Source: Conus ventricosus
Taxonomy: Eukaryota > Mollusca > Gastropoda > Neogastropoda > Conidae
Direction of reading: 5' to 3'
Assembly (NCBI GenBank): GCA_018398815.1
Contig: CM031595.1
Coordinates: forward strand, 137,968,931-138,032,930
DNA length: 64,000 bases
Of the stretch, positions 12,021 through 23,691 are shown piece by piece (position 1 is the first letter of the stretch; the number at the start of each line of letters is the position of its first letter). The notes beneath the pieces were generated by a model. It was not told where the DNA came from. It saw nothing but the letters and a program-made list of their open reading frames with translations, and searched no databases. The translations under genes and the position numbers were made by a program.

Positions 12021-14193
12021 AGTGTGTGCAATTGAATGTGTGTTGGAGTGTTTATGTTTGCATATTCTGTTATGTGTGTTTAATGCACATTGTACATGTA
12101 TATTGTGTGCATATATTTCTGCGTTTTCTTTGTTTCTGTATAGAAAGTGCATGTGAATAATGTATGTGTCCAAGTGCATGTATGTGTATATATACTTGTA
12201 CGTGTCCAAGTGAGTGTGTATGTGAGTAGTATGTGTCATTTGTTTGTGCACATGTCTTCTGTGCGTGTGTGTTTGCAAAACGAGTCATGAGTGCTTGCAT
12301 TTTCCCTCTGAACAAAAATAAGGAAATGAAAAGGTGCTAAAAAAACAAATCAAGCAACCATTTCCTGACGGCTCTTTGTTTATTCTCCCACCATGCAGGC
12401 ACCATGTTCTTACCGCCAACAACAGCTCTGGGGGCTGGCCTGTACTCCATCTCTGTGTATGGAGGCCTGGTGGTGTTTGGTCTCTTCCTTCTCTATGACA
12501 CCCAGCGCATCATTGTGACGGCGGAGAACTACCCCACCATCCTGGCTCCCCCCTACGACCCTGTCAACATGTGAGCACATCAAAAGATAGGATTTAATTG
12601 TAAAGTAAACTGAAGCAGCGCAGTCAGAGTATAAAACACAAACTGTAGCACCAAACGCATGGGCAGAAACAAAAGTAGAAAAAGATCAAACTATTGATGT
12701 TTGTCGAATGGAATCTTCATGTTCACATTGGTACATCCGATTACTGCTCGTGTGCTAGAACCAGTTTCTGACATTGATGATGTAATGGTTGGGAAGATGA
12801 AATTATATGAATTTTTTTTTCTGAAGAAGAGGCAAAGAAGTCGCTCTCCCCACCTCCGCCCACCTCCCACCCTACCTCCCTTTTTTTTTTTCTTTTTAAA
12901 ATCTGCACATTTTATGAAGGGTTATTTCTTGATTCCCGCAGGAGAGTATTTGAAATTTCACTCAGCTGTACCGTAAGACAGAAATAATGCGCAGTTAAAA
13001 TTTCATGCAGAGCTATATGTTAAGACAGAAATAATACCGTACAGTAGTGTGCTTAAATTGTTAGAATATTTTGTCAAAGAGGTATCTTTTAGTATTATTT
13101 TCAAAATGTCATCGTTGAAAGTTGTTGATATATATCCCTTGATTCATTGTAATCAAGAGACTCTGTCCTCTCATGAGTTTGTTTCGTGAGGCTGTCAACA
13201 TGCAAGTGCATGTAATGTATTGACAATGGATAAATGCAGGGTTAGCAAGTAAGATGTCTCAAGTGAAAAGTTTATTAAAGTCAGGGATTGTTCCCTCCTA
13301 TTCTTGACTGCTGATAGGCTTCTACTCTTTGAAACAAAATGGTAAACCAAGCTCTCTTCTGCTGATTGCATCTTTCAAGTACCTTCCTGTTCAGTAAATA
13401 TGTCTCATTCTGCTGTCTTACTGAAGATTTTTTTTCACTCTGAGACAACTCGTATCATGATTTCTCGCCTGGAAATTCAATCATCAAAACTTTTTTATAA
13501 GCAACGATATCCTCCCCTGTTCCCTCTCCCCTCCTCCCCCACCCTCCCTCTCCTGATTGAACACTGTTTTCTAGAACCGTGTCCTTCATTTCTGTGCAGA
13601 AAACTTCAAATTCATATTTGATGATAATTGTTTGTATATGTATTTGTAACTATTTGCAAGTGTGTGCTTGCATATGTGATTTTTATGATGCATATTCATA
13701 TGAGTGTGCAAATGTCTTCTTGTAAAGATCTCCACTGCCATACTGCACATGTTGTGATCTCAATTAGCACAGACTGCATGTAACTTAACATTGATATCAC
13801 AAGGTTCCTCATCTTCCACACTCTGAGATCATGTAAGAGAATGCATGGTAACTGTGGGTTTTGTCTGTCTTCTTTTGTTTTCTCTTTCTTCTTTTTTGTG
13901 TTTTTATCAATTTAGAAGAAAACAACTGGGATCACACATTTACCTGCTTTTCATATGCATGATTTGTGATTTCAGTATGTGACAAACTGTCATTTGAGCT
14001 TGATAGAAAAAGAACAACAAAAAACAAGACCCTGCCTTTTGTGTTTGCTCTAAAAGTAGAGAATGCATGCATTTGGATTTGATGTAACTGGAATGCAAAT
14101 TGTTGCAGGAGTATTGGGATCTACCTGGACACCCTCAACATCTTCATCAGGATCGCTATGATACTGGCTGGAGGAGGGGGACGGCGGAAGTAA
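7725..14193 (+). CDS. GHITM: GHITM/TMBIM5, mitochondrial Bax-inhibitor-1 family protein (7 coding exons)
   Basis: Join 7725-7941, 9364-9475, 10555-10696, 11415-11613, 11818-11916, 12399-12570, 14109-14193. The total is 1,026 bp encoding 341 residues plus TAA; the human protein is of similar length (about 345). All six introns are GT..AG and every phase closes. The N-terminus is rich in Arg/Ser/Thr and lacks acidic residues for over 40 positions, fitting a mitochondrial presequence. Hydrophobic segments run from about residue 75 to 335. Diagnostic GHITM stretches are ALCYYGLGLSNEVGAID, TYMYFGGGIALTALSAVAVS, AAWYTAGVVGGLSAVAMCAP, SEKFLYMGGPL, FLLYDTQRI and YLDTLNIFIRI. By family knowledge this is an inner-membrane protein involved in cristae structure and cation (Ca2+/H+) exchange. 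It looks intact. Confidence 0.96.
9364..9475 (+). CDS. GHITM: GHITM coding exon 2
   Basis: The acceptor is TGAACAG and the donor GT|GTAAGT. It encodes about residues 73-110, including the first hydrophobic segment (LVAGASVVSIGALCYYGLGL) and SNEVGAIDRSV. Confidence 0.93.
10555..10696 (+). CDS. GHITM: GHITM coding exon 3
   Basis: The acceptor is AAAACACAG and the donor CTG|GTACTT. It encodes about residues 110-157, with VRDRIRGTYMYFGGGIAL and the second hydrophobic segment, ending MMRNSWL in phase 0. Confidence 0.94.
11415..11613 (+). CDS. GHITM: GHITM coding exon 4
   Basis: The acceptor is CTGTTGCAG and the donor GGTG|GTAGGT. It encodes about residues 158-223, including AAMIGSGMVVRAIPY and MVHAGIMGAVVAPLCLLGGP, two membrane segments of the Bax-inhibitor fold. 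Confidence 0.95.
11818..11916 (+). CDS. GHITM: GHITM coding exon 5
   Basis: The acceptor is TTGTCCAG and the donor ATCG|GTGAGT. It encodes about residues 224-256, with GLSAVAMCAPSEKFLYMGG and the membrane segment LAIGLGLVFASSIG. Confidence 0.95.
11969..12016. repeat. (GT)n in GHITM intron 5
   Basis: GT dinucleotide run followed by looser TGTG/CATG-rich sequence to about 12280, wholly intronic. Confidence 0.9.
12399..12570 (+). CDS. GHITM: GHITM coding exon 6
   Basis: The acceptor is CCATGCAG and the donor ACAT|GTGAGC. It encodes about residues 257-313, with MFLPPTTALGAGLYS, a hydrophobic segment and the conserved FLLYDTQRI. The family's conserved aspartate is present. Confidence 0.95.
14109..14193 (+). 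CDS. GHITM: GHITM last coding exon
   Basis: The acceptor is TGTTGCAG. It encodes the C-terminal 27 residues SIGIYLDTLNIFIRIAMILA..GGRRK, then TAA at 14191-14193. YLDTLNIF is the C-terminal signature of the Bax-inhibitor/TMBIM family. Confidence 0.95.
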
Positions 14194-16521
14194 ATCAGCA
14201 TGACTTCCCCTTTCATTTTCGTTGAGCATTCTTAACTTTAGTTTTCTGATATGTTCCAGTTGTGGTTTTTGTTTTCATTCTTCTAATTGTTTTTCTTTTT
14301 AGTGATACAAATAACTGTTTTCCATTTGATCTGACTGTCATTTTAATTGCACTGTGGACACAAGACTGTGGAATGCCTGGCAAGTGCATACAGGGAAGAA
14401 ATAGAAGGGTATAGTTTTCTTCTCTCCACAGTTTATATGACAACGGTTTATTTAAGCAAGTTAATGTGCCAAGATAGACACGCATGTACGCAGTGACACA
14501 CACTTATATGTTTTTTGTTCATTATGGTTCACTTTCTTTTTAAGAAAATGACTTATGTGAGTTGTCTTATATTTGTTGTTGTGCTTTCTTTTTTTTCTGT
14601 TCATTGTTTTTGAAAAAGTTATTACAAGTGTTGATTGTATTGGAAATGGTCTATAGCCTTGCTTTTTGTTTGTTTGTTTGTTTTTGTGTGTGTAATATTT
14701 CTATGATGTGCAAAATATCAGCTATGAAATCTCAACATTTTATAAACTTGTGGAGACAGGTAGGTATGTTTATGTATGTCAGAAAGTATGTAGACAACAT
14801 GCTTTGTAGTAATTTAGAAACAAACAGAGAGCAGAACAACATTTGTGTCCACCTGTGTGACTCCATAGCAGGTGGTGGAAAAGGGAAGAGATAGGACAGA
14901 TGTAGTGTATTGTGGACAAAGGCAACAGAAATGGGGAGGGGAAATTTGAAATGGAGTCGGCCAAGACTCTCTCATTAGAGAGGAATGATTGATGTTTGTA
15001 GTGAGATTATGACTTTTGCCCACAGTTTCTTACAAGGTCACTAAGAGAAGTTGGATAGTCGTGTGTACTGTGGCTGCCTCATTTACATATGACCTGAGGT
15101 GACCTGTAAACAACATGAACTGGTGCATGGTTCTCTTGATGCCCAGTGGGCAAAATGACATGTGGGCAGCTGGACTGTGTATGGTAAAGGACAGTTGATA
15201 AATTGCTAAAATACCCAGCCTCTTGGTATAGTTTTCAGTTGCTGGTTTCATGCAAGGTAGCTTTTTTAAGAGAAAGTTCCGCAATGAGTGACCACAACAC
15301 TAGAGCACAGTTATTTGTCCTAGAAAGATGAGGTAGCACTCTTCAATCTTGGTAAAACTTTGCAGCTGATGTATTTTGACAAGTTGAAGGAAAAACTTCT
15401 TGTTTTCGTTCACTGTCTAATTACACTTAATGTTTTGCACACTGGACAGAATGTTAAAATTGTTATGACATGCTTTAGTTCCAAATGTAAATGTGGTATT
15501 TTTATGTGTTTGCACAGAGTGGTACTTCATGTACTAATATCATTATTTTGCCTCTTGTGAATTAAGCTCTTAGTTGTTCCATGCTTATTTTCTGTATTGA
15601 TGTGAATTTTTGGTTGATGCCAGAGTAGTTTCAAGAGAAAGGAAAACAGGTTGTTCTGAAATCTGAGTTGTGATGCCTTTGTTGTGTTTGTCTTGTCGCT
15701 GCTCATTTCCAGGAGAGACTGAAGGGAGACGTGGCTTGAACATGCAGAGAAAGAAAACACCAGAGATGAAGGCATTAAAATTCAGCAGTTCTGGGGTCTT
15801 CTGTTTGTGATTCTTCTTTGTGCACACACAATGCTTTTGTAGGCGCAAGAGACAGATGTCCACATTTGTGCATGCTTCTTCAAGTATACCGTAACATGTC
15901 TTGTACATTTTGAATCAACTGAAATATGTTGTTGGACAAGGATATGGTAAAATGGAAATTCAGAGAAGAAATGTGCAGGAGACATTTACAACAATTCTGT
16001 AAATTGGACAATAGTTAGAAGTATTAATAGCTGTCTGTCTTCTTGAAGTGTTGGATTTGTGGCATATGTGTATAGGAAGATATCTGAATGTTCTTTTTTC
16101 TCTTCAACTTTGAAATGTGTTGTTTTGTTTAGCATTTATTCATTTATATTCCCCCTCTGTAACTATCTGTGATAACAAAATTCTTCATGGAATACAGAAT
16201 ATTTTTCTTGAGGTTCTGGATTTGAAAATTGGAGCAGTGCTATTGACAAGGCTATGTAATTTAATAAACCAATCACATAATGGTGACAACAGTAAACCAT
16301 TTACATAACGGTGACAACAGTAGTCAGCTCTTACCTCAGAGGACACTTTGGACATTGGCTCCATTGTCTGATGGAATATCACTTGGACAAGTTGAAGGCT
16401 ATGTGCCTGCTTTGATCTGAAGTTGACAGTTATGTGAAAGCTTTCAAGCATTTTGTGATGAGATTAGAGCATGGGGAATCACTGCTGCATGTGCACTACT
16501 CGGTCAGAAGTCAGAAATAAA
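14194..16521 (+). other. GHITM: Probable GHITM 3' UTR with candidate poly(A) signals
   Basis: No splice-bounded coding frame follows the stop codon. AATAAA hexamers occur at 16263-16268 and 16516-16521. Either could end the transcript, but I cannot choose without transcript data. The sequence is AT-rich and non-repetitive. Confidence 0.4.
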
Positions 16522-18394
16522 GTTTTGCTTTGTACTTATGCAGACTATAATGTTTGTTATCTGAGAAACAAATATTGATCATGTTTAATTGTGTGTGGAC
16601 TGATCAGTATGTAGCAATGCTTTTTGGACAAAATGAAAATTAACGATAGCAGCAGTAAGACACAATAGACAACAAACATTAAAACAACTTTTTGTTGTTG
16701 TCTTCATGGTATTGTTATGTGCAAAGCTCAGATCTGTGAATGAAAAAAGAAAATAGTCAGAAGCAGGGGGAAAAAAGACCGTTATGTTGTCTACGAAAAA
16801 GATGGCCGTATGGTTCATGTGATTGTCCTTGGATGAAAAACTGTGGACTGAAAGTGTAAAAATGCATTTTGCAAACAAGGTGATCTTGAGCAAATTACAT
16901 TATTGGAAAAAGTCTGGAATGGTGTTGAAAAATGTGAGATTTGTCTGAGTGAACAAAATACATTGTGCAAATCAAACAACACAGAAAGAAAGAAAGTGAT
17001 CATTAATAAGTAAACATAGAAGGGTGCTAGTGAAAGTGCAACAAATTAGGTCAAAGCAAGACTCATACTGGCCATTATCTTGAAAACCAGGCGTAGCCAC
17101 TATCCAGTGAAAAGAACTCCGCATGTCTGATAGTTGTTGTTTTTTCCACAGCAGTGGATGTGAGAGCTGTACTCTGTCAGCAGATGTGGAGCAAAAACTC
17201 CAGGCATTTGAGGGGAAAAGCTTCTTGCATACGTGAAGCATTGCGCATAAGGAACATAGCAAATAATTATGTTGAGCAGCAAGTAAGCACGCATGCTGGC
17301 AGAAGAAGCTGCCATTGCAGTATTCAAACCCTGTAAGCTTGTCTGGCATGGGCCATGATGTCCTGCCCTAGACCACTTTTCAGGATACAGTGGATGATTT
17401 TGGATGGACAATACAGGACTAGACTGTTCACAATGTTTCTATCCTGTCTCATTTTTTTTTATTGAATGAACTCGATTTTTCAAAAAGTGCTTCTGTAATC
17501 AAAAACCTTCCAGAATTGAGCCACACCTCCACTAACATTGGGCTCATCCTTCTTATATAACCAGCCTGGTTCTTTTTTTTGTTTTGGTTTCCAGTTGAAA
17601 GTAGCATTCATAATGTACAATTAACTGAAACTGGGCCATAGATAAATCCATACGGGTAAACAAAATCAAAAGATAAAACCATAATTCACAAAAATGTACT
17701 CGTAATTACACAAGGAAGAACAAATGACTTGAAATGTCTGTAACAGTCAACACAGGGATCAAACATCCTGCAGTAATGACTGCTTTGATGAGCACTCTAA
17801 AAAAGAAATTAAATGAAAAGTAAGAGGCACATCGCAGCTATGGCTATTCCAATAAGTGGCATGTTATGCCACATAACTTAAGAATATTCCACTGTCCCAA
17901 TATAAGCTGAAATGAGTGTCTTAAGAGGTACCATTTGCAAATAACTGCTCAAGGGATCGTTAAACTGCCTTTAAGACCTAAGGAAATAGCTTTTGCATTT
18001 GACATGAGAAAGGCATGCATATTTGTGTAAGAAGTAGAAAATGTACCTGAGCAACTTTAAAACTTTTGTTCTTCCCGAACTGAATTCAAATACATTATAA
18101 GCAAGTCGCTGCTACTTCACATTCTTTTATATGAATTATAATTCACAGCTATCTAGATGTATGATTTAAGTTGCCACCTGTTTGCAATTTCTTTTTCCTT
18201 TTATAATATTTCAGAAACCATATGATGGCAACTGCAGTGTGTGCTAAACCTCATGTAGCTTTCAAGGTTGACTGGACTGTAAACAACATGTTTTAAATCT
18301 GAGCTCCCCATTGTGGATAGAAAAGACCAAGAGACATCCAATCTAGCTTTTTTGTTTTGTTTTTTCCTGTCCCATCTTCTGTGCCACCTCAGTG
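16522..18394. other. No gene recognised
   Basis: AT-rich DNA without tandem repeats or recognisable coding segments. Short open frames show no domain or splice support. Confidence 0.55.
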
Positions 18395-18396
18395 GC

Positions 18397-18576
18397 GGTG
18401 CACACAACGCCACTCATTCCAACACCCTGTCCACAGCCATAGCCCGGACAGCCCTGCTGCAGCGCCGGCACCAGCAATCCACAGGAGTTGTCAATGTCAA
18501 GTCGTCAAGAGGCAACCCACTGGAGGAGACTGCACTGCTGTTGAGTCATTTCCGTGGTGTTCAGGGATGCCTGTTA
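18397..18576 (+). other. Exon-like open segment of unknown identity
   Basis: After a pyrimidine tract and the acceptor TGCCACCTCAG, the sequence is open to TGA/TAA for about 60 codons. The composition is GC-richer and protein-like (..TAIARTALLQRRHQQSTGVV..). I do not recognise it. It could be a terminal exon, part of a retrocopy, or chance. Confidence 0.2.
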
Positions 18577-18950
18577 TGATCCAACATATGCAGGACACCA
18601 CCTACTAAGCACCCTACTGATGACAGTAATTGCTTAGTTGCGGAGCTGGCGTGAGTGAGCTCTCCCTCCGGAGGGTGCTACCATGTCTGTCCAATGACAG
18701 CCCCCATAGACCTGCCGATACCGGTGACCCCAACGGTCATAGACGAACTGAGGTTGCTATGACAGCAGGGCATGAAGGGCCACAGAATGAGATTTTTTAT
18801 GCCGATCGATGAGAATGAGGATGACGGAGATAATGCTACAGATTTCCATTCCGGTCTGAGACTGCATGACATGGTTGTAGTCTATGCTTCATTTCATAAT
18901 ATATCCTGGCATCAACCAGGCCCAAGAGATGCAGACACCTGCAGTGTTGG

Positions 18951-19160
18951 TCAGGAAATTTTAGCAACACTTTCAGAGATGCATCCATTAAGTGGATGAA
19001 ACACGACTGTGGTCCATCTTTCCAACTGAGCCTGTTGCAAACTCAACTCTGGGTAGGAGCTGGTCGGGGCAGAAAAATCCCACATGACTCTGATGGGAAT
19101 TGTACCCATGACCTCCCAGCCAGGAGTCCGTGATGCTAACCACTTTGCCACGGTGGCTGG
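18951..19160 (-). mobile_element. tRNA-derived SINE
   Basis: On the minus strand the sequence has a box A-like TGGCAAAGTGGTTAGC, then GGTACAATTCC as box B about 35 bases on, the spacing of an RNA polymerase III type 2 promoter. A non-tRNA body follows (GTGGGATTTTTCTGCC..). Acceptor-stem pairing is poor, so this is a SINE rather than a tRNA gene. The 3' end is uncertain and may reach about 18,900. Confidence 0.7.
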
Positions 19161-19164
19161 TTCA

Positions 19165-20050
19165 TCCTTTGTAGCTTCACTGTGATGCTACTAGAGCTAC
19201 ATGTGTGAAAATCCATGCCGAATCTGGGTGATCTTTTGGACAGTTATGATACGTTACATTTATCGAAGTAGAAAGTAAAAGCATAACAATACAAGAAAGA
19301 AGGAAAGAAACAATGATTAAAAACAAAGTCTGCCAAAAATTGCCCCTTTACCATGCGCCACGGATCTGAAAAATAAATGAGTTCCACATACTTGAAGTGA
19401 CAAGCACAGTCCAAGCTTAGGTTTTGAAGATATGATTGCCACAAGGGTGGCTGAAGGTAAAGGCCATAATTTCCTGCATTACCCACAAATGCAGGACAGA
19501 AACCTGACATAGGATTAAAACGCCGTAGTGTTCCGTATTTACATTTGAGGTCTGCAGTCTTGGGAATTATAGGTTGATTGTTTAAGCACTTCACTTGTTG
19601 CAGAAATTTCTGTTTCCCTGACAGATGAAGCTTGAGACACCATAGAAAATTCTCTCTTCCAAGGAAATGAAAGTGATACTGGACTGTGGCGTGACACTGC
19701 TGGTAAAATCATATGGTTGATCGCATCTGCCTTCAGAGCATTAGACTGGCTTTGCTCCTTTATTCTCAAGACAGGTTCTACTGCCAGACAACTGCATCCT
19801 GTACACTACGCTGTAAATCAAAGATGCAGCTGTTTCCAGGCCAAGCTCTTGTTTCTGGCTGCTGACATCGACGCGAGGGAATGCAAGGTCCGTTTCACAC
19901 TGCAATACATAGGCCTGGGTTCATTTTGAATAGGACTTCATGAAATAATGAACAGTACTGCACTGTATGGGTGGCTGCAGCTGTTGCTATGATCTCCACT
20001 GTACCACCGCCATGACTACTATTGAAACTTGCTTACACCAGTATGTTTAA
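19165..20050. other. No gene recognised; one unexplained minus-strand open frame
   Basis: A minus-strand frame open from about 19810 to 19539 has protein-like composition (..SQASSVRETEISATSEVL..). It has no recognisable domain and no clear splice sites. The rest is featureless. Confidence 0.4.
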
Positions 20051-20055
20051 TATTG

Positions 20056-20270
20056 TCACACGCTCACACAGAGAGAGAGAGAGAGAGAAAGAATATCGGC
20101 GCTCGAATGTGTGCTCGCGCACACGTGTGTGTGTGTGCGCGCTTGCGTTTGTGTGTGCCCATGCTCGCGTCCATGTGTATTTATGTGTATACGAGTGTGT
20201 GTGTGTATGTGTGCATACATGTGTGGGTATGCGTGCGTGCATGTGTGTGTGTGTGAGAGAGAAAGAGAGC
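20056..20270. repeat. (GA)n and (GT/CG)n microsatellite cluster
   Basis: GA at 20069-20090, then GTGTGCGC-type repeats to about 20260. The open frames through it are Cys-Val or Thr-His low complexity. Confidence 0.93.
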
Positions 20271-21337
20271 ATATCCGTACATTGGGTTGTAAATACTGTA
20301 CACTGTTCGGAATTAGATCCGCCATGGTACGTGCTGTTCGGTAATTGAAGCATGTATTAGAGTTTTAAAACGCTATCGTGTTCAAATAAAACTGAAAAAA
20401 ATCTGGCTAGTAACTACCGTTCTGTTCTGAAACAAAAGGTCATTTGCATTTCAGTTTTAAGCCATCACGAAAACGAACTTTAATTACCATAATCGCCAGA
20501 TTGGTATGATAACAAATACCCTAGTAGTTGAACGCGTAAATTTGAAAAATCGCTTAGGCCCACCGCTTTCGTGAGCGACTCGGCCAAATTCCTTTTTGTG
20601 CATCTATCTAGTCGGGGAAAGTGCTATGTCGTTTCAAAGCAGCCGTTTGGTGCTGATTTTTTCTTCTTCTCCATTTTCGGGAAAACAAAAAGAAAAAGGA
20701 ATTAAAAAGGGGGAAAAAACAGGATTATTCGGAATTTACCCAGCTGTTCTCAATTTTACAGCCTTTCCCCGGCACTGCTGATCACTAAGGTGAACGACCA
20801 ACCCCCGTGTCTACAAAGACTCATTATCGCTGTAACGAGAAGCAGACTCGCAATACGGATAACACCGTGGACGCGTGCAGTCATAATCAGATTATTGACT
20901 GGCCAAATCGTCAGCAGCGTCGGTGACATTTTTTTTTTTTTTTTTTTAAGGAAAAAGAAAAGCCGACCTCGCGGATGTTCTCCATCTTTCTCTGTGCGAC
21001 AAAAACTGATTATTATTTTTTTTTTTTTGTTGTAAACCAGGAAGCGAGTCGCGTGACCTTGAGGATTTCGGGTAACTAGGCTGTACCGATGCACGAGTCA
21101 CTAAGAAGGGGAGATTACACGGTCTTCGCGTGCTCGACTACGGCACGTGCAGTGCCACGTGACGTTGGTGGACACGTGCGGGTGGGTGAGGAGAGAGTGG
21201 TGGGGGGCAATGGAGAGGGATCGAAGACAGCAGTGCTAGGCGCGGTAGAATAGGGAGGTGCACATGGAGATGGCGGAGTGAGAAAAGCCAATCTCCACGT
21301 AATGAAGTGATAGTATAGCAAAGCCAAACAAAACAGC
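20271..21337. other. No gene recognised
   Basis: Includes poly-T tracts at about 20931-20947 and 21016-21029 and a GC-richer stretch at 21120-21260. No supported coding region. Confidence 0.5.
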
Positions 21338-21575
21338 ATTTAAAAGATAAACAGTAAACAAGTGGGGTATGTTTTGCTCCCATAAGGAAACCTAATACAG
21401 AGTAACTTTTATTCAAGACTGGCACAGCCTTTTAAACTTGAATAAAGTCAAACAAAATACATAGACGAACAATCTAATAATGGGGGAAAAAACAAGCACA
21501 GGCCAACAACTGAACTGTCTGGCAAAGATTTGGACTTGAGGAGAAGGGAGAGGGGAGTTTGAAGATGAAGAAACT
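21338..21575 (+). repeat. Foldback family, copy A (one arm only)
   Basis: AACAGTAAACAAGTGGGG, TTTTGCTCCCATAAGGAAAC and AACTTTTATTCAAGACTGG, through AACAAGCACAGGCCAACAAC, match the left arm of copy B at 22055-22255 almost base for base. No inverted second arm follows. Confidence 0.8.
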
Positions 21576-22054
21576 GGGAAAATGAATATAAAAAAATAAA
21601 AAAATTATGTTACAGATATGAAAACTCTTCACTAGCTGCATAAGGGAACCACCGCAATCCCTTTTGAAGGCAGATATATTTGTATTGCCTGCTCCGAGAC
21701 CTTTCGCCCGCTGGATCGGGACTCGTCAGGGGGATACGACTGGTTGTGTCTGCGCTCCGGCGTCAAAAAGAGACACACCACAGTCCATAATACTGTGGTG
21801 TTCTCACCACCATGGGTGCAAAAAAGAATCCAATAGCACCCCCAGAGCAGCCAGCGAAGAGTAGTAAATGCAACCAAACGAAAGTGTGGGGAGGAAAAAA
21901 AGTTGTTGTAAAACTAAAGACATTATGCAAATAATATAAAATGTAGGGGACAGTCTTTGAGCCTACGCCTGAGGATCCACCAAAGATGCAAGGGAGATCA
22001 AAAGACAAACACACAGAAACAAATACAAATAATCTCAATTTAATCAAAGCAAAA
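21576..22054. other. Spacer between foldback copies
   Basis: Contains a stretch at 21690-21735 (GACCTTTCGCCCGCTGGATC..) and a local dyad around CACAGTCCATAATACTGTGG. Together copy A, this spacer and copy B may be one larger rearranged element. No coding region is supported. Confidence 0.4.
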
Positions 22055-22524
22055 TCAGAATGAAATGAGGTTAGGGAACAGTAAACGATAAACAGTAAAC
22101 AAGTGGGGTATGTTTTGCTCCCATAAGGAAACCTAATACAGAGTAACTTTTATTCAAGACTGCACAGCCTTTTAAACTTGAATAAAGTCAGACAAAATAC
22201 ATAGACGAACAATCTAATAGTGGGGGAAAAAACAAGCACGGGCCAACAACTGAACTGTCTGGCAAAGATTTGGACTTGGGGGGAGGGGGAGAGGAGAGGG
22301 AGTTTGAAGATGGAGAAACTGTTCAGTTGTTGGCCTGTGCTTGTTTTTTCCCCCACTATTAGATTGTTCGTCTATGTATTTTGTCTGACTTTATTCAAGT
22401 TTAAAAGGCTGTGCAGTCTTGAATAAAAGTTACTCTGTATTAGGTTTTCCCTTTATGGGAGCAAAACATACCACACTTGTTTACTGTTTATCGTTTACTG
22501 TTCCCTACCTCATTTCATTTCTGA
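22055..22524. mobile_element. Foldback (inverted-repeat) element, copy B
   Basis: Arms of about 200 bp, 22055-22255 and 22321-22524, are near-perfect reverse complements around a 65-bp purine-rich loop. The outer ends read TCAGAATGAAATGAGG and CCTCATTTCATTTCTGA. There is no coding capacity; the ~68-codon frames on the two strands are mirror images produced by the inverted repeat. This is typical of foldback or MITE-like elements. The transposase family that moves it is unknown. Confidence 0.85.
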
Positions 22525-23126
22525 TTTAAAAGATAGTTATTAATAGTAATGAACAACCAAAATAGTAATCATGAAGATTTTACGTGTAATGGCTGCCAGA
22601 CCATGCCCCCCCCCTTCCCTCCTCCCTTTATCCTTTCCATTCCCTACCCCACCCCACCACCAACCCAGGCTCCCGTCCTTTTCCTCGGCTCAGACTGGAC
22701 CACTACAGAGATTTTGTCTCACAGCGAAATAAAATTCAGGGGAACACACACACACACACACTCACACACCCATGCACGCACGCACTGGAGAAAACAACAG
22801 AATTAATAGCTGCGTACACCGTGAAAAGAGCTTGTACTTGCACGATCTAGTTGTCTAATCAGCTCTTCATGAGAGAAAAAGACTTTCTACAACAAAGACA
22901 GGTGAATGAGCAAAAGGGAGGAACAAAAACGAAAAAGAAAAAAAGCAGTGGGCAAAACAAGGAGAAATGAAAAAGGCGGCTTTAAAAGTAACTGGGAGGA
23001 AATTATAAGCACATAAGGCGGGGGGGGGGGGGGGGGGGACAATTTATATTTAAGAGCCACAGCATCTCTCTAGATGCGGCACATTCGGCTACGGAAATTA
23101 AATAAGTCGGTCACTCCTTTACATTT

Positions 23127-23166
<40 letters not shown>

Positions 23167-23574
23167 CCCACAGCAGCGTTTTATAGCTATAGATTTCATG
23201 GATTAGTTACTTCGCAGACATGGTCAGCAGTGGTCAGCAGCGGCTGTTATCAGTCCTCGACAACAAAGGTTGGTAATAAAACATGCCACACACAAGTTAT
23301 TAATACAACATGCCACAAAAGAAGTTATTGTGGACGGAGTGTGCAGATGACAGTGTAGATGTCGGTGCCCTCAGAGTACGGGAATGCATGTTTTGTTACA
23401 CACGTCAATATTATTGGGCAACAAATAGCACAGAGGAGGAAAACTCTGTATGACTGCACTCGGGGTGAGCAGTAGCAGAATCGCTATAGAGGCCCATTCG
23501 CGTCGAAAAGACGCAAGGTGCGTCACATAGTCGACCTACGATTACGGGAGTGGATTCATCCACCCACATTTTTG
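22525..23574. other. No gene; CA repeats and a G run
   Basis: CA repeats at about 22744-22786 and 23130-23163, and a run of 18 G at about 23021-23038. Nothing else supported. Confidence 0.6.
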
Positions 23575-23621
23575 CAGTTCTTATAGAACAGGGAGTACTG
23601 TAGAATGGGAACGAAGAAATG

Positions 23622-23691
<70 letters not shown>

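Noticed and set aside
18951..19160. Free-standing tRNA gene
   Set aside because: Box A/B-like motifs are present, but the cloverleaf and acceptor pairing are poor and a non-tRNA body follows; a SINE fits better.
22150..22426. Two 68-codon frames on opposite strands sharing an N-terminus
   Set aside because: They are mirror products of the foldback element's inverted arms.
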